The notes below the pieces were generated by a model, which did no database searches, was not told the origin of the DNA, and saw only the letters and a program-made list of their open reading frames with translations. The translations under genes and the position numbers were made by a program. A stretch of 64,000 nt of DNA from Acinetobacter sp. ANC 4470 (GTDB lineage: Bacteria; Pseudomonadota; Gammaproteobacteria; Pseudomonadales; Moraxellaceae): positions 310,001 through 374,000 of the forward strand of contig NZ_NEGC01000001.1 in assembly GCF_002135335.1 (NCBI RefSeq), written 5' to 3'. Shown one piece after another: positions 27,815 to 37,231 of this stretch (positions within the stretch are counted from its first letter, which is position 1; each line of letters begins with the position of its first letter).

Positions 27815-28804
27815 TTAATCATATACACTAAATTTCTGAAGCTGCTGTTGTGGATTTTGTTTTTGATTAAATACCGCTGAAATTTGCTGTAATCGATTTT
27901 GTGCTGCATCAATGCCAGCTTGTATGGTCATTTCACGACCTTTAACATCAAAAATATGCCCCTTCTCTCTTAAATCAGGCTGAATCACGATATCTGCATG
28001 TTTAAGCTCTTCTTTGGCTAAATGATTCTGCATAATATTAATATTTTGATTGAACATTCCCCAAACATTACTGGTTTCGGTATGCATTGGTTGAGCTAAA
28101 ATATCAACTGCAATAATAATATCTGCGCCTAAATCACGGGCAACAGCGACAGGTACAGGACTGACTAAGCCTCCATCGACATATTCATCTTTACCAATTT
28201 TAGTGGGAACAAACATACTGGGTATAGACACTGATGCACGTACGGCTTGCCCAGTGTTACCATAATTAAATACCACTTTTTTGCCTTCTTTTAATCCTGT
28301 CGCCACCACATACATTGGCGTTTTAAGTAACTCTAAAGGCGTATTATTCACTTGTTGATTGACATAATCTTCAACTTTTTTGCCATCAAAAAAGCCTTTC
28401 ATATCCAGTTTAATATCACGCACATCATTAGCTTTCATATTCAGCGCAATGTCACGTAATTCATCAGCTGTTTTACCACTTGCATAAATTGAACCGACAA
28501 TACTTCCAGCACTCGTACCCACAATAAAGTCAGGACGAATACCTTGTTGTTCCAAAACTTTAATCACACCTATATGTGCATAACCACGCGCACCACCACT
28601 GCCAAGTACCAAGGCAATGATGGGACGATTTTGTTGTTGTTTTAATTTTTTGAAATTTATCCGATCTGCACGGACTTGAGCGTCAACACTCGGCGATTCA
28701 GATAAGCCTGTAGAGCCCACAGTAATCTTGGACTGCGGCATAGTCTGGCAGCCCACAACACTTAATACTGCGAAAGCCATAAAACCAGATTTGATCTTGA
28801 TCAT
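27815..28804 (-). CDS. Patatin-like phospholipase lipoprotein (RssA-like)
   Basis: The 329-residue protein starts with a lipoprotein signal ending VVGC (lipidated Cys19), so it is anchored in the envelope. The patatin catalytic elements follow: the oxyanion loop VLGSGGARGYAHIG (about 66-79), the GTSAGS nucleophile motif (about 95-100) and the VDGG Asp dyad (about 208-211). It is likely a lipid acyl hydrolase of the RssA/YchK group; the substrate is unknown. Confidence 0.9.
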   Translation of the reverse strand: MIKIKSGFMAFAVLSVVGCQTMPQSKITVGSTGLSESPSVDAQVRADRINFKKLKQQQNRPIIALVLGSGGARGYAHIGVIKVLEQQGIRPDFIVGTSAGSIVGSIYASGKTADELRDIALNMKANDVRDIKLDMKGFFDGKKVEDYVNQQVNNTPLELLKTPMYVVATGLKEGKKVVFNYGNTGQAVRASVSIPSMFVPTKIGKDEYVDGGLVSPVPVAVARDLGADIIIAVDILAQPMHTETSNVWGMFNQNINIMQNHLAKEELKHADIVIQPDLREKGHIFDVKGREMTIQAGIDAAQNRLQQISAVFNQKQNPQQQLQKFSVYD

Positions 28805-29005
28805 GAATCACCTAATGATAAATAAGCTTAGCTTTTAAAAGTTGTATAGTGTAGAAACGATCCATTTTTCACACTGTAGTATTTCGTTAAACTGTAATCC
28901 AAAAAGATTAGTCTGTATAAGACCAACCCGAATGAATTTGCCCATTTCACCTCTTTATTATCATACTACTTTCCTAACTTTTTAGATTAGAAAAATAGGC
29001 ATAAA

Positions 29006-29027
29006 AAAAGCCTGAGAACAGGCTTTT
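29006..29027 (-). terminator. rho-independent terminator of gltS
   Basis: AAAAGCCTG, a 4-base loop and CAGGCTTTT are followed on the minus strand by a T-run, 17 bases after the gltS stop codon. Confidence 0.8.
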
Positions 29028-29044
29028 CATAGCAGTATCAAAAC

Positions 29045-30289
29045 TTATGCAAAAAACTTAAGAATAAGCTGAATGACTGTCGCATTAATTAAATCTACAA
29101 AGAATGCACCACATAATGGAACGATCAAGAAAGCTTTATGCGATGGACCATACATGTTGGTAATAGCCTGCATATTGGCTACAGCCGTCGGTGTTGCACC
29201 CATACCAAAGCCACAATGTCCTGCTGAAAGTACAGCAGCATCATAATCTTTGCCCATCACACGGAAAGTCACAAATGCCGCATAAAGTGCCATCGTCAGT
29301 GTTTGTGCACCTAAAATAATCACCAATGGACCAGCTAAATCAGCCAATTGCCATAATTTTAATGAAAGTAAAGCCATTGCCAAATAAAGTGATAACGATG
29401 CATTACCAAATACGTCAATTGCACGGTCAAAAATTCCAACTTTAAATACCCCTTCAAGGACATTTCGTAGAATTACACCACCTGCCAAAGTCCACACAAA
29501 AGTTGGTAGCTCAAACCATGTACCTTTACTAAATCCAGTCATTAACTCAGCAAATGCTAAACATGCAGCGAACATACCCAATGTGGTAATCGCATTATCA
29601 GCCGTAATTAAACGAACCTGATGCGGATATTCAAATTGTGTAAACTCATCCGAATCTGTATCAGCATTAAGCGTTGAGTCACGATCTTCAATTTGTTTAT
29701 TGGTACGAGAAATAGCCAACTGATGACGATTAATCAACATTTTGGCTAAAGGCCCACCAATGATACCGCCAATAATTAAACCGAAAGTTGCGCTTGCCAT
29801 ACCCAAGGCTAATGCGCCCTGAATACCATGCTGTACTTCTAAAATCTCACCCCAAGCACCAGCTGTACCATGACCACCCGTTAGCGTAATTGAACCAGCA
29901 ATTAGACCAATTAAAGGATCAATACCTAATAAAGTTGCTAAACCAATACCAACAAAATTTTGTACGATAATAAATGAAGCAACACAAACTAAGAAAACAA
30001 CCAGTCCAAGCCCACCTTCTTTTAACTTGGCAAAGTTGGCACTTAAACCAATAGAGGCAAAGAAAATAAGCATAAAGCTGGTTTGTAACTCACGACTTGT
30101 CGAGATACTCAAACCCCATACACTGTGAATTAACAATAACGCAATAGCTGCAACCAAACCACCAGCAACGGGTTCAGGGATATTATAGCGCTTTAAAAAA
30201 TCAATTTTATTGACAAGAAAACGTCCTAATAAAAGGACGATTACCGCTGCAATGAGCGTATAAAAGGCATTAAAAGTAAATTCCATCAT
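29045..30289 (-). CDS. gltS: Sodium/glutamate symporter GltS
   Basis: The 414-residue inner-membrane protein has about 10-12 helices. It contains the GltS repeats with the glycine-rich GSITLTGGHGTAGAWG segment (about 132-147) and the second GHCGFGMGATPTAVANMQA (about 355-373) that form the two pore-lining re-entrant loops. It imports glutamate with Na+. It is monocistronic with its own terminator. The upstream gap has several inverted repeats that could bind a regulator. Confidence 0.94.
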   Translation of the reverse strand: MMEFTFNAFYTLIAAVIVLLLGRFLVNKIDFLKRYNIPEPVAGGLVAAIALLLIHSVWGLSISTSRELQTSFMLIFFASIGLSANFAKLKEGGLGLVVFLVCVASFIIVQNFVGIGLATLLGIDPLIGLIAGSITLTGGHGTAGAWGEILEVQHGIQGALALGMASATFGLIIGGIIGGPLAKMLINRHQLAISRTNKQIEDRDSTLNADTDSDEFTQFEYPHQVRLITADNAITTLGMFAACLAFAELMTGFSKGTWFELPTFVWTLAGGVILRNVLEGVFKVGIFDRAIDVFGNASLSLYLAMALLSLKLWQLADLAGPLVIILGAQTLTMALYAAFVTFRVMGKDYDAAVLSAGHCGFGMGATPTAVANMQAITNMYGPSHKAFLIVPLCGAFFVDLINATVIQLILKFFA

Positions 30290-30880
30290 TATTGTCCATA
30301 AAATAGTTGGATTCTTTTTGTTCTATAGCCTTAATTAACACTTGAAAGAAATGAAACTTCAAGAATCATTTGGTAAATACCAAACCGTAATGAAAGCTGT
30401 ACAACAAAAAGGAATAAGAACAAAAATTCATTTTTGATGAAACCACGGGACAGGGAGATGATTTCTACCATCATGGTGAAAAATCATTAAAAGAGACAAT
30501 ACGAGTTACTATGTTCCAGCTTTCAAATGAAAGAATCATTTCATTTGACGCCAACTAACCGACCGACTCATGAGAGATTATCTCATTTAAAGCTTCTAGT
30601 CCTGGTCATGTTTATTTACGCTGGGTATGCGAAAATAAACATACATCACTCAAAATAATAAAGGTATTACTGTAAGCAATGTTCAAAAAGAGCATACATT
30701 ATGCAGATTTAGCTATTAATGTCTTTAGTTTTTTACAATTTTATCTTTTACTGTAAATTATATTTTTTTATACTATTTTCAAAATTCTATATTTTTTCAT
30801 AAAAAATATTGAGATATTTGTACTACACATTAAAAAGAGGCGAATAAATCGCCTCTTTCACTCTGTCTAAACTTTTTAAA
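30290..30880. other. intergenic gap rich in inverted repeats
   Basis: No ORF is convincing. It holds consecutive inverted repeats: TTTGGTA/TACCAAA at 30369-30384, CAAATGAAA/TTTCATTTG at 30524-30547, ATGAGA/TCTCAT at 30570-30586 and the longest, ATGTTTATTT/AAATAAACAT with an inner CGC/GCG, at 30608-30642. They may be regulator sites for gltS or parts of a small RNA. Confidence 0.5.
30834..30858 (-). terminator. rho-independent terminator of the porin gene
   Basis: AAAGAGGCGA, a 5-base loop and TCGCCTCTTT form a perfect 10-bp stem, then a T-run on the minus strand, 22 bases after the stop codon of dcaP. Confidence 0.8.
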
Positions 30881-32155
30881 TTAGAAGCTATATTTAGCCA
30901 TTAAACCTACACGGTTGTCTTTATATGACGCTCCAGCAAATGTATCACGCTTACCATTGATATATTCAACACCTAAGTCAATTGGCGCAACTGGTGTATA
31001 GATAAAGTTAATCCATGCTTGTTGAACTTTTTCATTAGCCGTGGTATTGAGCATTGCATAATCAGTATCATCGGCAGCAAAACTTGCACCATATGCTAAA
31101 GTAGAACGTAATTTAGGCGAAAACTTATAGGTCGCACCCACTTGAACCGCATTAAATTCATTTTGTTCAATACTGTTATTCGTTGTATTCACAACATACG
31201 CGGAATTACTGCCGTATAAATAGTTGCTATTACCCACGACATGAGAGGCATCAGCAGAGATTTTTAATGGTGCAGATACTTGATAGTTCACACCTGCTGC
31301 AATACCCCAGCCAGTTTCATTATCATCAGCAGCAGTCGATTTATAATTTTCAACCAATGCACGTGCAGAAACAGAACCTTTACCTTCAGCAAAGCCTTGG
31401 GTTAATTTTGCAGTCAAATTCGGTAAACTATATTTGATTCCTGTACCTGAGCTATCGCCTTCTTCAGCTGAAATAAATAATTGAGTTGCAGGCGCAAGTT
31501 TCAGACCATAACGAACTTGAGGAACACGTGCTGTACCACCGCCCACGTTCGTACCAAAATCAATCATTTCAGGCGCATGATTCGACAAGAAGTTCGACGT
31601 TGTTTGACCAAATAACCAATCGTTATAAGTTAAATAAGCATGACGAATACGAAGTGCATCATTGGTTCCAGCAAAGTCGACTTCAACCTTACCACCGACT
31701 TTTCCACTTTCAACAGGTGTACTGAAATCTAGACCTAAACGTGTCGTTTTTCCGGTAGCGCGTAATTTATCTGAAGTTTTTCCGTCACTTGTGTGAACAG
31801 CGTTAAAGTCGTTATCCGCACCTTCAATAATATAGTTCGCATCACCACGAACAAAACCATATAAGTTTACACTTGCGCCAGCTTTAGTTTTAAATCCTGT
31901 TAACGGCAATTCAGGTTTAGCTACAGGTGCTGCAAGTTGTACAGGCTGAGCTTTTACTTGCTCAATTTGAGTTTGCTGCTGTTGTTGAACTTGATGTTGT
32001 TGTTGAATTAAAGATTTTAATGCTTCAACTTCATTACGTAATTGTTGAATTTGTTCTTGCTCAGCTTTACCAGCATGCGCTGTACCTACCATTACAGCTG
32101 TCACTGCCAATACTAGGCTTTTAGCCATAAATTTACCGTTGAGTAAGCGACTCAT
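30881..32155 (-). CDS. dcaP: DcaP-like outer-membrane porin
   Basis: The 424-residue protein forms a DcaP-type trimeric porin. ATG at 32155 (MSRLLNGKFMAK) is chosen because GGAG sits 8 bases before it; an upstream TTG-like frame adds 12 unlikely residues. A signal peptide ends near THA, then a Gln-rich coiled coil (about 30-70) and a barrel from about 85 to the C-terminal Phe (YSF). The conserved FKTKAGASVNLYGFVRGDAN segment near 90 and RIRHAYLTYNDWLFGQTTSN near 175 match DcaP. DcaP imports dicarboxylates and beta-lactamase inhibitors in A. baumannii. Confidence 0.92.
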   Translation of the reverse strand: MSRLLNGKFMAKSLVLAVTAVMVGTAHAGKAEQEQIQQLRNEVEALKSLIQQQHQVQQQQQTQIEQVKAQPVQLAAPVAKPELPLTGFKTKAGASVNLYGFVRGDANYIIEGADNDFNAVHTSDGKTSDKLRATGKTTRLGLDFSTPVESGKVGGKVEVDFAGTNDALRIRHAYLTYNDWLFGQTTSNFLSNHAPEMIDFGTNVGGGTARVPQVRYGLKLAPATQLFISAEEGDSSGTGIKYSLPNLTAKLTQGFAEGKGSVSARALVENYKSTAADDNETGWGIAAGVNYQVSAPLKISADASHVVGNSNYLYGSNSAYVVNTTNNSIEQNEFNAVQVGATYKFSPKLRSTLAYGASFAADDTDYAMLNTTANEKVQQAWINFIYTPVAPIDLGVEYINGKRDTFAGASYKDNRVGLMAKYSF

Positions 32156-32544
32156 TCTAATCTCCAATTTAACTATCTCGCGTCCGTGCATTAATGACCC
32201 CTAAAGACTCAACAAATTAATGAAAAACAAATATCCATCCTTGTCAAAAACTTCAAAAATCATTGCATTTTCTGCTATTAATACTGTGAAAAAATTTAAA
32301 ATATTATATACAGTGCAATATATGTAAACCGTATGTAAGCATCAATCTATCAAGTTCTATCCTTTATTAAAATCAATTTTCTCAAGCAACAATTTAAAAA
32401 CTATCTTATTTTTAGATACTTATTTCAAAATAATGAATACATTCTTAAACTTAGCTATTATTCACATAAAGTATTACGTACAAATATTCGACTAATGTAT
32501 ATAGTACAGTTCAACTAAAAAAAGGCATTTAAAAAGGAATTTTC
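32156..32544. other. divergent intergenic gap between dcaP and the nitroreductase gene
   Basis: The gap is very AT-rich and must hold both divergent promoters. No strong operator, terminator or small gene was recognised. The nitroreductase gene has an AAGGAA ribosome binding site 7 bases before its ATG. Confidence 0.4.
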
Positions 32545-33252
32545 ATGAATTTGCAACAAGTTCACCATGTAGATGATGCCATTACCTCACGCCATTCCGT
32601 CCGCGCTTTTTTAAATCAAACGGTTGATGCTCAAATCATCAAAGATATTTTAGCCGTAGCTAGCCGAGCGCCATCAGGAACCAACACCCAACCTTGGAAG
32701 GTCTATGTGGTAACTGGGAAAAAGCGTGATGAAATGGTGGATCGCGTCTGTAAAGCACAAATCGAACTGTTTACACAGCCTGAACTTGCAAACCAATATC
32801 AAGAAACCTTTGCTTATTACCCAGAAAATTGGATTGCACCATTCATTGATCGTCGCCGTGAAAATGGCTGGGGTTTATATGGTTTATTAAATATCCAAAA
32901 AGGTGAAAAAGAAAAAATGGCGCGTCAACAACTGCGCAATTACCAATTATTCGATGCACCCGTTGCTTTGTATTTTACCGTCAATAAAGCCATGGGCATT
33001 GGTTCTAAAATGGATATTGCCATGATGATTCAAAATGTCATGATCGCAGCAAAAGCACGTGGTCTCGATACCTGTCCTCAAGCAGCTTGGAATCATTTTC
33101 ATCCTATCGTACTGGATGTACTGGGTGCACCAGAGGATGAAGAATTGGTGTGTACCATTGCTTTAGGCTATGCCGATGCAGATGATATCGTGAATACTTT
33201 TATTACCCCGCGTATTGCAGTTGAAGAATTTACTGTTTTCTTAGATCAATAA
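32545..33252 (+). CDS. Nitroreductase-family FMN oxidoreductase
   Basis: The 235-residue protein belongs to the FMN-dependent nitroreductase fold. ITSRHSVRAFLNQTVDAQII near the start carries the FMN-phosphate Arg contacts, ASRAPSGTNTQPWKVYVV is the conserved FMN-binding loop, and GLDTCPQAAWNHFHPIV is the second half of the cofactor site. It reduces nitroaromatics or quinones with NAD(P)H, though the physiological substrate is unknown. An AAGGAA site lies before the ATG. Confidence 0.9.
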   Translation: MNLQQVHHVDDAITSRHSVRAFLNQTVDAQIIKDILAVASRAPSGTNTQPWKVYVVTGKKRDEMVDRVCKAQIELFTQPELANQYQETFAYYPENWIAPFIDRRRENGWGLYGLLNIQKGEKEKMARQQLRNYQLFDAPVALYFTVNKAMGIGSKMDIAMMIQNVMIAAKARGLDTCPQAAWNHFHPIVLDVLGAPEDEELVCTIALGYADADDIVNTFITPRIAVEEFTVFLDQ

Positions 33253-33270
33253 CTCAATTCATTTCAGCTA

Positions 33271-33302
33271 AAAAAGAGACCTATCATGAAGGTCTCTTTT
33301 TT
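33271..33302 (+). terminator. rho-independent terminator of the nitroreductase gene
   Basis: AAAAAGAGACC and GGTCTCTTTTTT frame a 7-base loop, about 20 bases after the stop codon at 33250-33252. Confidence 0.8.
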
Positions 33303-33384
33303 ATTCATTCACGGCGGAGTCTTGCTTTTTTAAATAAAATACTGGGAGCTCATCTGTTACTTTGGATAAGCCCAAATGAAAAGC

Positions 33385-33479
33385 CTCAAAATATATTTTG
33401 AGTTCGCAAGAAAGGCATCTTGCGCTGCAAAATAAAGCCGTGCTTTATTTATTGCTCAAGTTGCGGATGACGTTTCCGC
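33385..33479. repeat. cluster of four consecutive hairpins
   Basis: Four inverted repeats follow each other without overlap: CTCAAAATATATTTTGAG (33385-33402, perfect palindrome), CGCAAG/CTTGCG (33405-33424), AAATAAAG/CTTTATTT (33430-33450) and GCGGA/TCCGC (33463-33479). They sit between convergent genes. A minus-strand frame of 47 codons ending at 33301 also crosses the segment (CSARCLSCELK, LSKVTDELPVFYLKKQ). It could be a dispersed repeat or a structured RNA. Confidence 0.5.
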
Positions 33480-33577
33480 GTATCGAATAACATCATGAAT
33501 TTAAAATAAAAAAATAGTCCAGTTTTTAACCGACTAGCATTACCTCTGTGCAAGTCTCTTTTAAATTTATTCACATA

Positions 33578-34795
33578 TTAGCGATGAGTGCTTTGATGCT
33601 GTACAGGTGGTTTTAATTTCGTAATCGCAACCAGTGTAATCACCACAAAAATCAGCATCAGAATACCCATATTCAAAAGTGCATTCCAAGCAAGGAAATT
33701 TAAAATCACCCCACCGAGTAAACCGCAAGCAAACTGCATACTGCCCATAATAGCGCTGGCTGTTCCTGCTCGTGCACCTTGCTCAGACATTGCTAAAGCC
33801 ATGGCATTCGGACCAGTAAAACCTATGCCAGAAACAGCCAAAAACATGCCGATAAAGATAATCCACAGTGGACTATGACTAAACAAACCCGTAATGAATA
33901 AGACGGATGCACCAACAAGCTGTAGCATACCGCCCATTTTCAAACGACTCAGTACTGAAAACTTATATGCAAGTTTCTTATTAAGTGTCGATAACAACAT
34001 GATGCCAAAAGCATTTAGACCAAAAGCATAAGCGAATTGTTGTTGATTTAAGCCATAGTCATCCATGAGTACTGAAGCTGATGAGCTGATATAGCAAAAC
34101 AAAATACCACCAGAGAAACAGCCTGCAAGCATGGGCCATCTAAAACTATGATCTTTAAAAATAACTGCGTATAAATTTAAAATTTGATTGATATTTAACT
34201 TTAAACGGCGTTCAGGCGCTAAACTTTCTTTAAAGAAAAAATGTACACACAATAAACAGATCACACCCATTAAGGTCAAAAAGACAAAAACGGCATGCCA
34301 AGAAAAAAACTTAAGTACGATTGCACCAAGAGTAGGTGCAAGAATCGGTGCAATCCCCATCACAATCATCATACTTGCAAAAGCTTGAGCAGAAGCCTGC
34401 ATATCTAAACGATCACGAATTGCAGCGCGAGCAATCACCACCCCAACGCAGCCACCAACCGCTTGTAAAATACGTGCTGCAATTAAACTCCACTCATTCG
34501 TTGCAAAAACACATAATAGGCTAGCCACAATATAAAGGATTAACCCAAAATACAGTGGTGCTTTACGTCCAATTCGGTCGCTCAGCGGACCATAAACCAA
34601 TTGCCCCAATGCTAAACCTAAAAAATATGCAGGTAAGGTATTGGCAACCATTTGTGTACTTACGCCAAAATCCTGTGCCATTTGAGGCAACGCGGGTAAG
34701 TACATATCTATAGAAAGTGGGCCTAATGATGTCAGTAACGCCAATAACAAAATCCAATTTGTCGAATATTGTTGTCCTTGGTTTTTTTCAAACAT
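33578..34795 (-). CDS. Bcr/CflA-family multidrug MFS transporter
   Basis: The 405-residue protein has 12 predicted helices. It shows the Bcr/CflA signature LLTSLGPLSIDMYLPALPQM (about 17-36) in helix 1 and the loop motif QLVYGPLSDRIGRKAPLYFG (about 61-80). It exports drugs such as bicyclomycin or chloramphenicol in related bacteria; its own substrate is unknown. It is convergent with the nitroreductase gene. Confidence 0.9.
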   Translation of the reverse strand: MFEKNQGQQYSTNWILLLALLTSLGPLSIDMYLPALPQMAQDFGVSTQMVANTLPAYFLGLALGQLVYGPLSDRIGRKAPLYFGLILYIVASLLCVFATNEWSLIAARILQAVGGCVGVVIARAAIRDRLDMQASAQAFASMMIVMGIAPILAPTLGAIVLKFFSWHAVFVFLTLMGVICLLCVHFFFKESLAPERRLKLNINQILNLYAVIFKDHSFRWPMLAGCFSGGILFCYISSSASVLMDDYGLNQQQFAYAFGLNAFGIMLLSTLNKKLAYKFSVLSRLKMGGMLQLVGASVLFITGLFSHSPLWIIFIGMFLAVSGIGFTGPNAMALAMSEQGARAGTASAIMGSMQFACGLLGGVILNFLAWNALLNMGILMLIFVVITLVAITKLKPPVQHQSTHR

Positions 34796-34940
34796 AATGC
34801 TGTTTCGACGTAAAATACATGTAATTCTAATTAGTCTACAATCAACTTCATATTTTTTATACGATATTAAGGTGATTTTTTTACATTAATATGATTATTT
34901 TTATTATCATTAATCTCATATATTGATAAGGATCTCCCCC

Positions 34941-37097
34941 TTGAATCGTTGGCTAGCTGAATTACGCAAAGCGACCTACAACACCACGTTTTTGTATACG
35001 ATTCGGATGATTATTATCTTTGGAGGTACAGCATTTGTACCCTATTTTTTAGGTAATCAAATCTTAACTATTCCGCTTTCATTGGCTGTGGTCGCTGCTG
35101 GCTTAGGTGATATTGACGACCGTTTTTCAGTCAGAATTATGAATATGATCTATACCTATGTTGGTTTTTTCATTACCGCGACTGCTGTTCAATTGTTATC
35201 ACCTTATCCTATTGTATTTGCTAGCGGATTAATCGTTGCGTGTATTGGTTGGATTTTACTGGGCTCACTAGGAAGACGCTATGCATCCATTTCATATGGC
35301 TGCTTGGTCGTAACTGTATACGCGATGTTAGGTGTAGATCTATTTGAACCATGGTATGTGCAACCGACTTTATTGGTATGTGGCGCAGCTTGGTATGGGT
35401 TAATTTCAACGATCAGCTTTTTACTCTTTCCGATTCGTCAAGTTCAAGACCAACTATCACACTGTTACTCATCCTTAGGTGATTTTCTCTTTGCAAAATC
35501 GAATCTATTTGATGTGGATATGACATCTCCCAGTTATCAACGCAGTATGGTTAGCTTGTCATTGGAAAATAGCAATTTGATTGGCATGTTTAATGAAATG
35601 CGCACCACACTGTTAACCCGTTTAAAGGGAGATCGTGGGCGCCACGATACTCGTCGTAGTCTACAATATTATTTTGTCGCACAAGATATCCATGAACGTG
35701 CAGATTCCTCACATTTTGATTATCTAAAACTTGCCAAAATTTTTGAACATAGCGATATTATGTTTCGTTTCCAACGGATTTTTTCTTTACAAGGTAAAGC
35801 CTGTAAAGACTTAAGTGATAGTATTCTTCATGGGACTTACTATCATCATAGCTCTGATTTTGAACAAAGCTTTCAAAACTTGCGAATTTCACTTGAAAAA
35901 TTACGCAATACTCAACTGTACGACCTAGTCTGGATCAATGCGTTATGGTCTCTGTTTCAAAATCTAAAAGCCATTGATGCTCAACTCAATAATATAGAAA
36001 CTGAACAACATATTAAGCATGAAAAAGACAAACATATAGATCATCAACTCAATGATGATGATCTAAAAGGTTGGTCGGATATTGTCATCCGTGTAAAACA
36101 AAATTTAACCCCTGAGTCCATACTGTTCCGACATGCGATACGCTTATCGACCGTACTTTTTGTCGGTTATATCTTAGTTGAAATTACCGATATACCTTCA
36201 GGTTTTTGGGTATTACTCACTTCGGTATTTGTATGTTTACCTAATTTCAATGCCACGAAAAGACGTTTACATTTACGTATATTAGGAACATTTATTGGCG
36301 TTATTGTCGGTTATGCCATCCTGTATTTTATTCCATCTCTGGTCGGTCAATTATTAATTTTAACCGTCAGTGGCGCTTTGTTTCTGGTTATACGTAGCAA
36401 ACAATATGCTCAAGCGACTGCTTTCATTACAATTTTAGCGCTCATTAATTTTAATTTCGATGGTGTTGGTTATGAAGCAGCACTGCCACGTTTATTTGAT
36501 ACGATTGTAGGCTGTGTTTTAGCATGGTTGGGGGTAACTTTTATTTTCCCTGATTGGAAATTTCGTAACCTACCTCGGAGTATTCAACGGTCATTACAAT
36601 CTCAATGTGAATATCTTTCTGAAGTAATTAAGCAATACCGAGAAGGACGTAACAACAGCTTAAATTATCGCTTAGTGCGCCGCGCTGCGAATAATACCGA
36701 TGCTGAAATTGCTTCACTTATTTCAACATTAGAAACTGAACCGAATTATGATCCAACACATAAAGCTTTAGCATTTGAATTTTTATGTTTGAATCATACT
36801 TTCTTAAGTTATATTGCAGCTTTAGGTGCACATCGGGAACAGATAGAAGACGCTGAAATTCTTAATCTACTTGATCGTACATTTGAAGATATTCAAGCCG
36901 TATTATTACGCGATGAAACACCAGATGAAACAGCACTCAATGTATTGAAAACAGTTCAGCAACGCTTAGCTCAATCTGAAGAAAACTCATCTAAATTACT
37001 TATTATTGTTCAACAAATTTCGCTGATGTTTAGTATTTTGCAACAATTCAACACATTAAAACAGACCTTAAGTGATGAGCAAAATCAAACAGCATAA
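34941..37097 (+). CDS. yccS: YccS/YhfK-family inner-membrane protein, copy 1
   Basis: The 718-residue membrane protein belongs to the FUSC/YccS family. The N-terminal six-helix half (about 15-165) is followed by a long cytoplasmic insert (about 180-390, with RLKGDRGRHDTRRSLQYYFV and the HERADS motif), a second membrane half (about 395-515) and a C-terminal helical domain. The start is a TTG at 34941 with AAGGA 9 bases before it, mirrored by the neighbouring copy. Transport function is suspected but not established. It is the first of two adjacent paralogues. Confidence 0.88.
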   Translation: MNRWLAELRKATYNTTFLYTIRMIIIFGGTAFVPYFLGNQILTIPLSLAVVAAGLGDIDDRFSVRIMNMIYTYVGFFITATAVQLLSPYPIVFASGLIVACIGWILLGSLGRRYASISYGCLVVTVYAMLGVDLFEPWYVQPTLLVCGAAWYGLISTISFLLFPIRQVQDQLSHCYSSLGDFLFAKSNLFDVDMTSPSYQRSMVSLSLENSNLIGMFNEMRTTLLTRLKGDRGRHDTRRSLQYYFVAQDIHERADSSHFDYLKLAKIFEHSDIMFRFQRIFSLQGKACKDLSDSILHGTYYHHSSDFEQSFQNLRISLEKLRNTQLYDLVWINALWSLFQNLKAIDAQLNNIETEQHIKHEKDKHIDHQLNDDDLKGWSDIVIRVKQNLTPESILFRHAIRLSTVLFVGYILVEITDIPSGFWVLLTSVFVCLPNFNATKRRLHLRILGTFIGVIVGYAILYFIPSLVGQLLILTVSGALFLVIRSKQYAQATAFITILALINFNFDGVGYEAALPRLFDTIVGCVLAWLGVTFIFPDWKFRNLPRSIQRSLQSQCEYLSEVIKQYREGRNNSLNYRLVRRAANNTDAEIASLISTLETEPNYDPTHKALAFEFLCLNHTFLSYIAALGAHREQIEDAEILNLLDRTFEDIQAVLLRDETPDETALNVLKTVQQRLAQSEENSSKLLIIVQQISLMFSILQQFNTLKQTLSDEQNQTA

Positions 37098-37231
37098 GAC
37101 TTATTTCAACTTCTATGCGTAACCATGCAGACAAGCATATTACGCCATAGTATTATTTCTAAGAATTGAGAGTGAAAAATCACATAATTTAACTTCATGA
37201 TGCATAGATCACTTTGTGGTAAGGACATAAT

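Noticed and set aside
27669-27815. 49-codon ORF in the gap before the patatin gene
   Set aside because: It has random-looking composition and no ribosome binding site.
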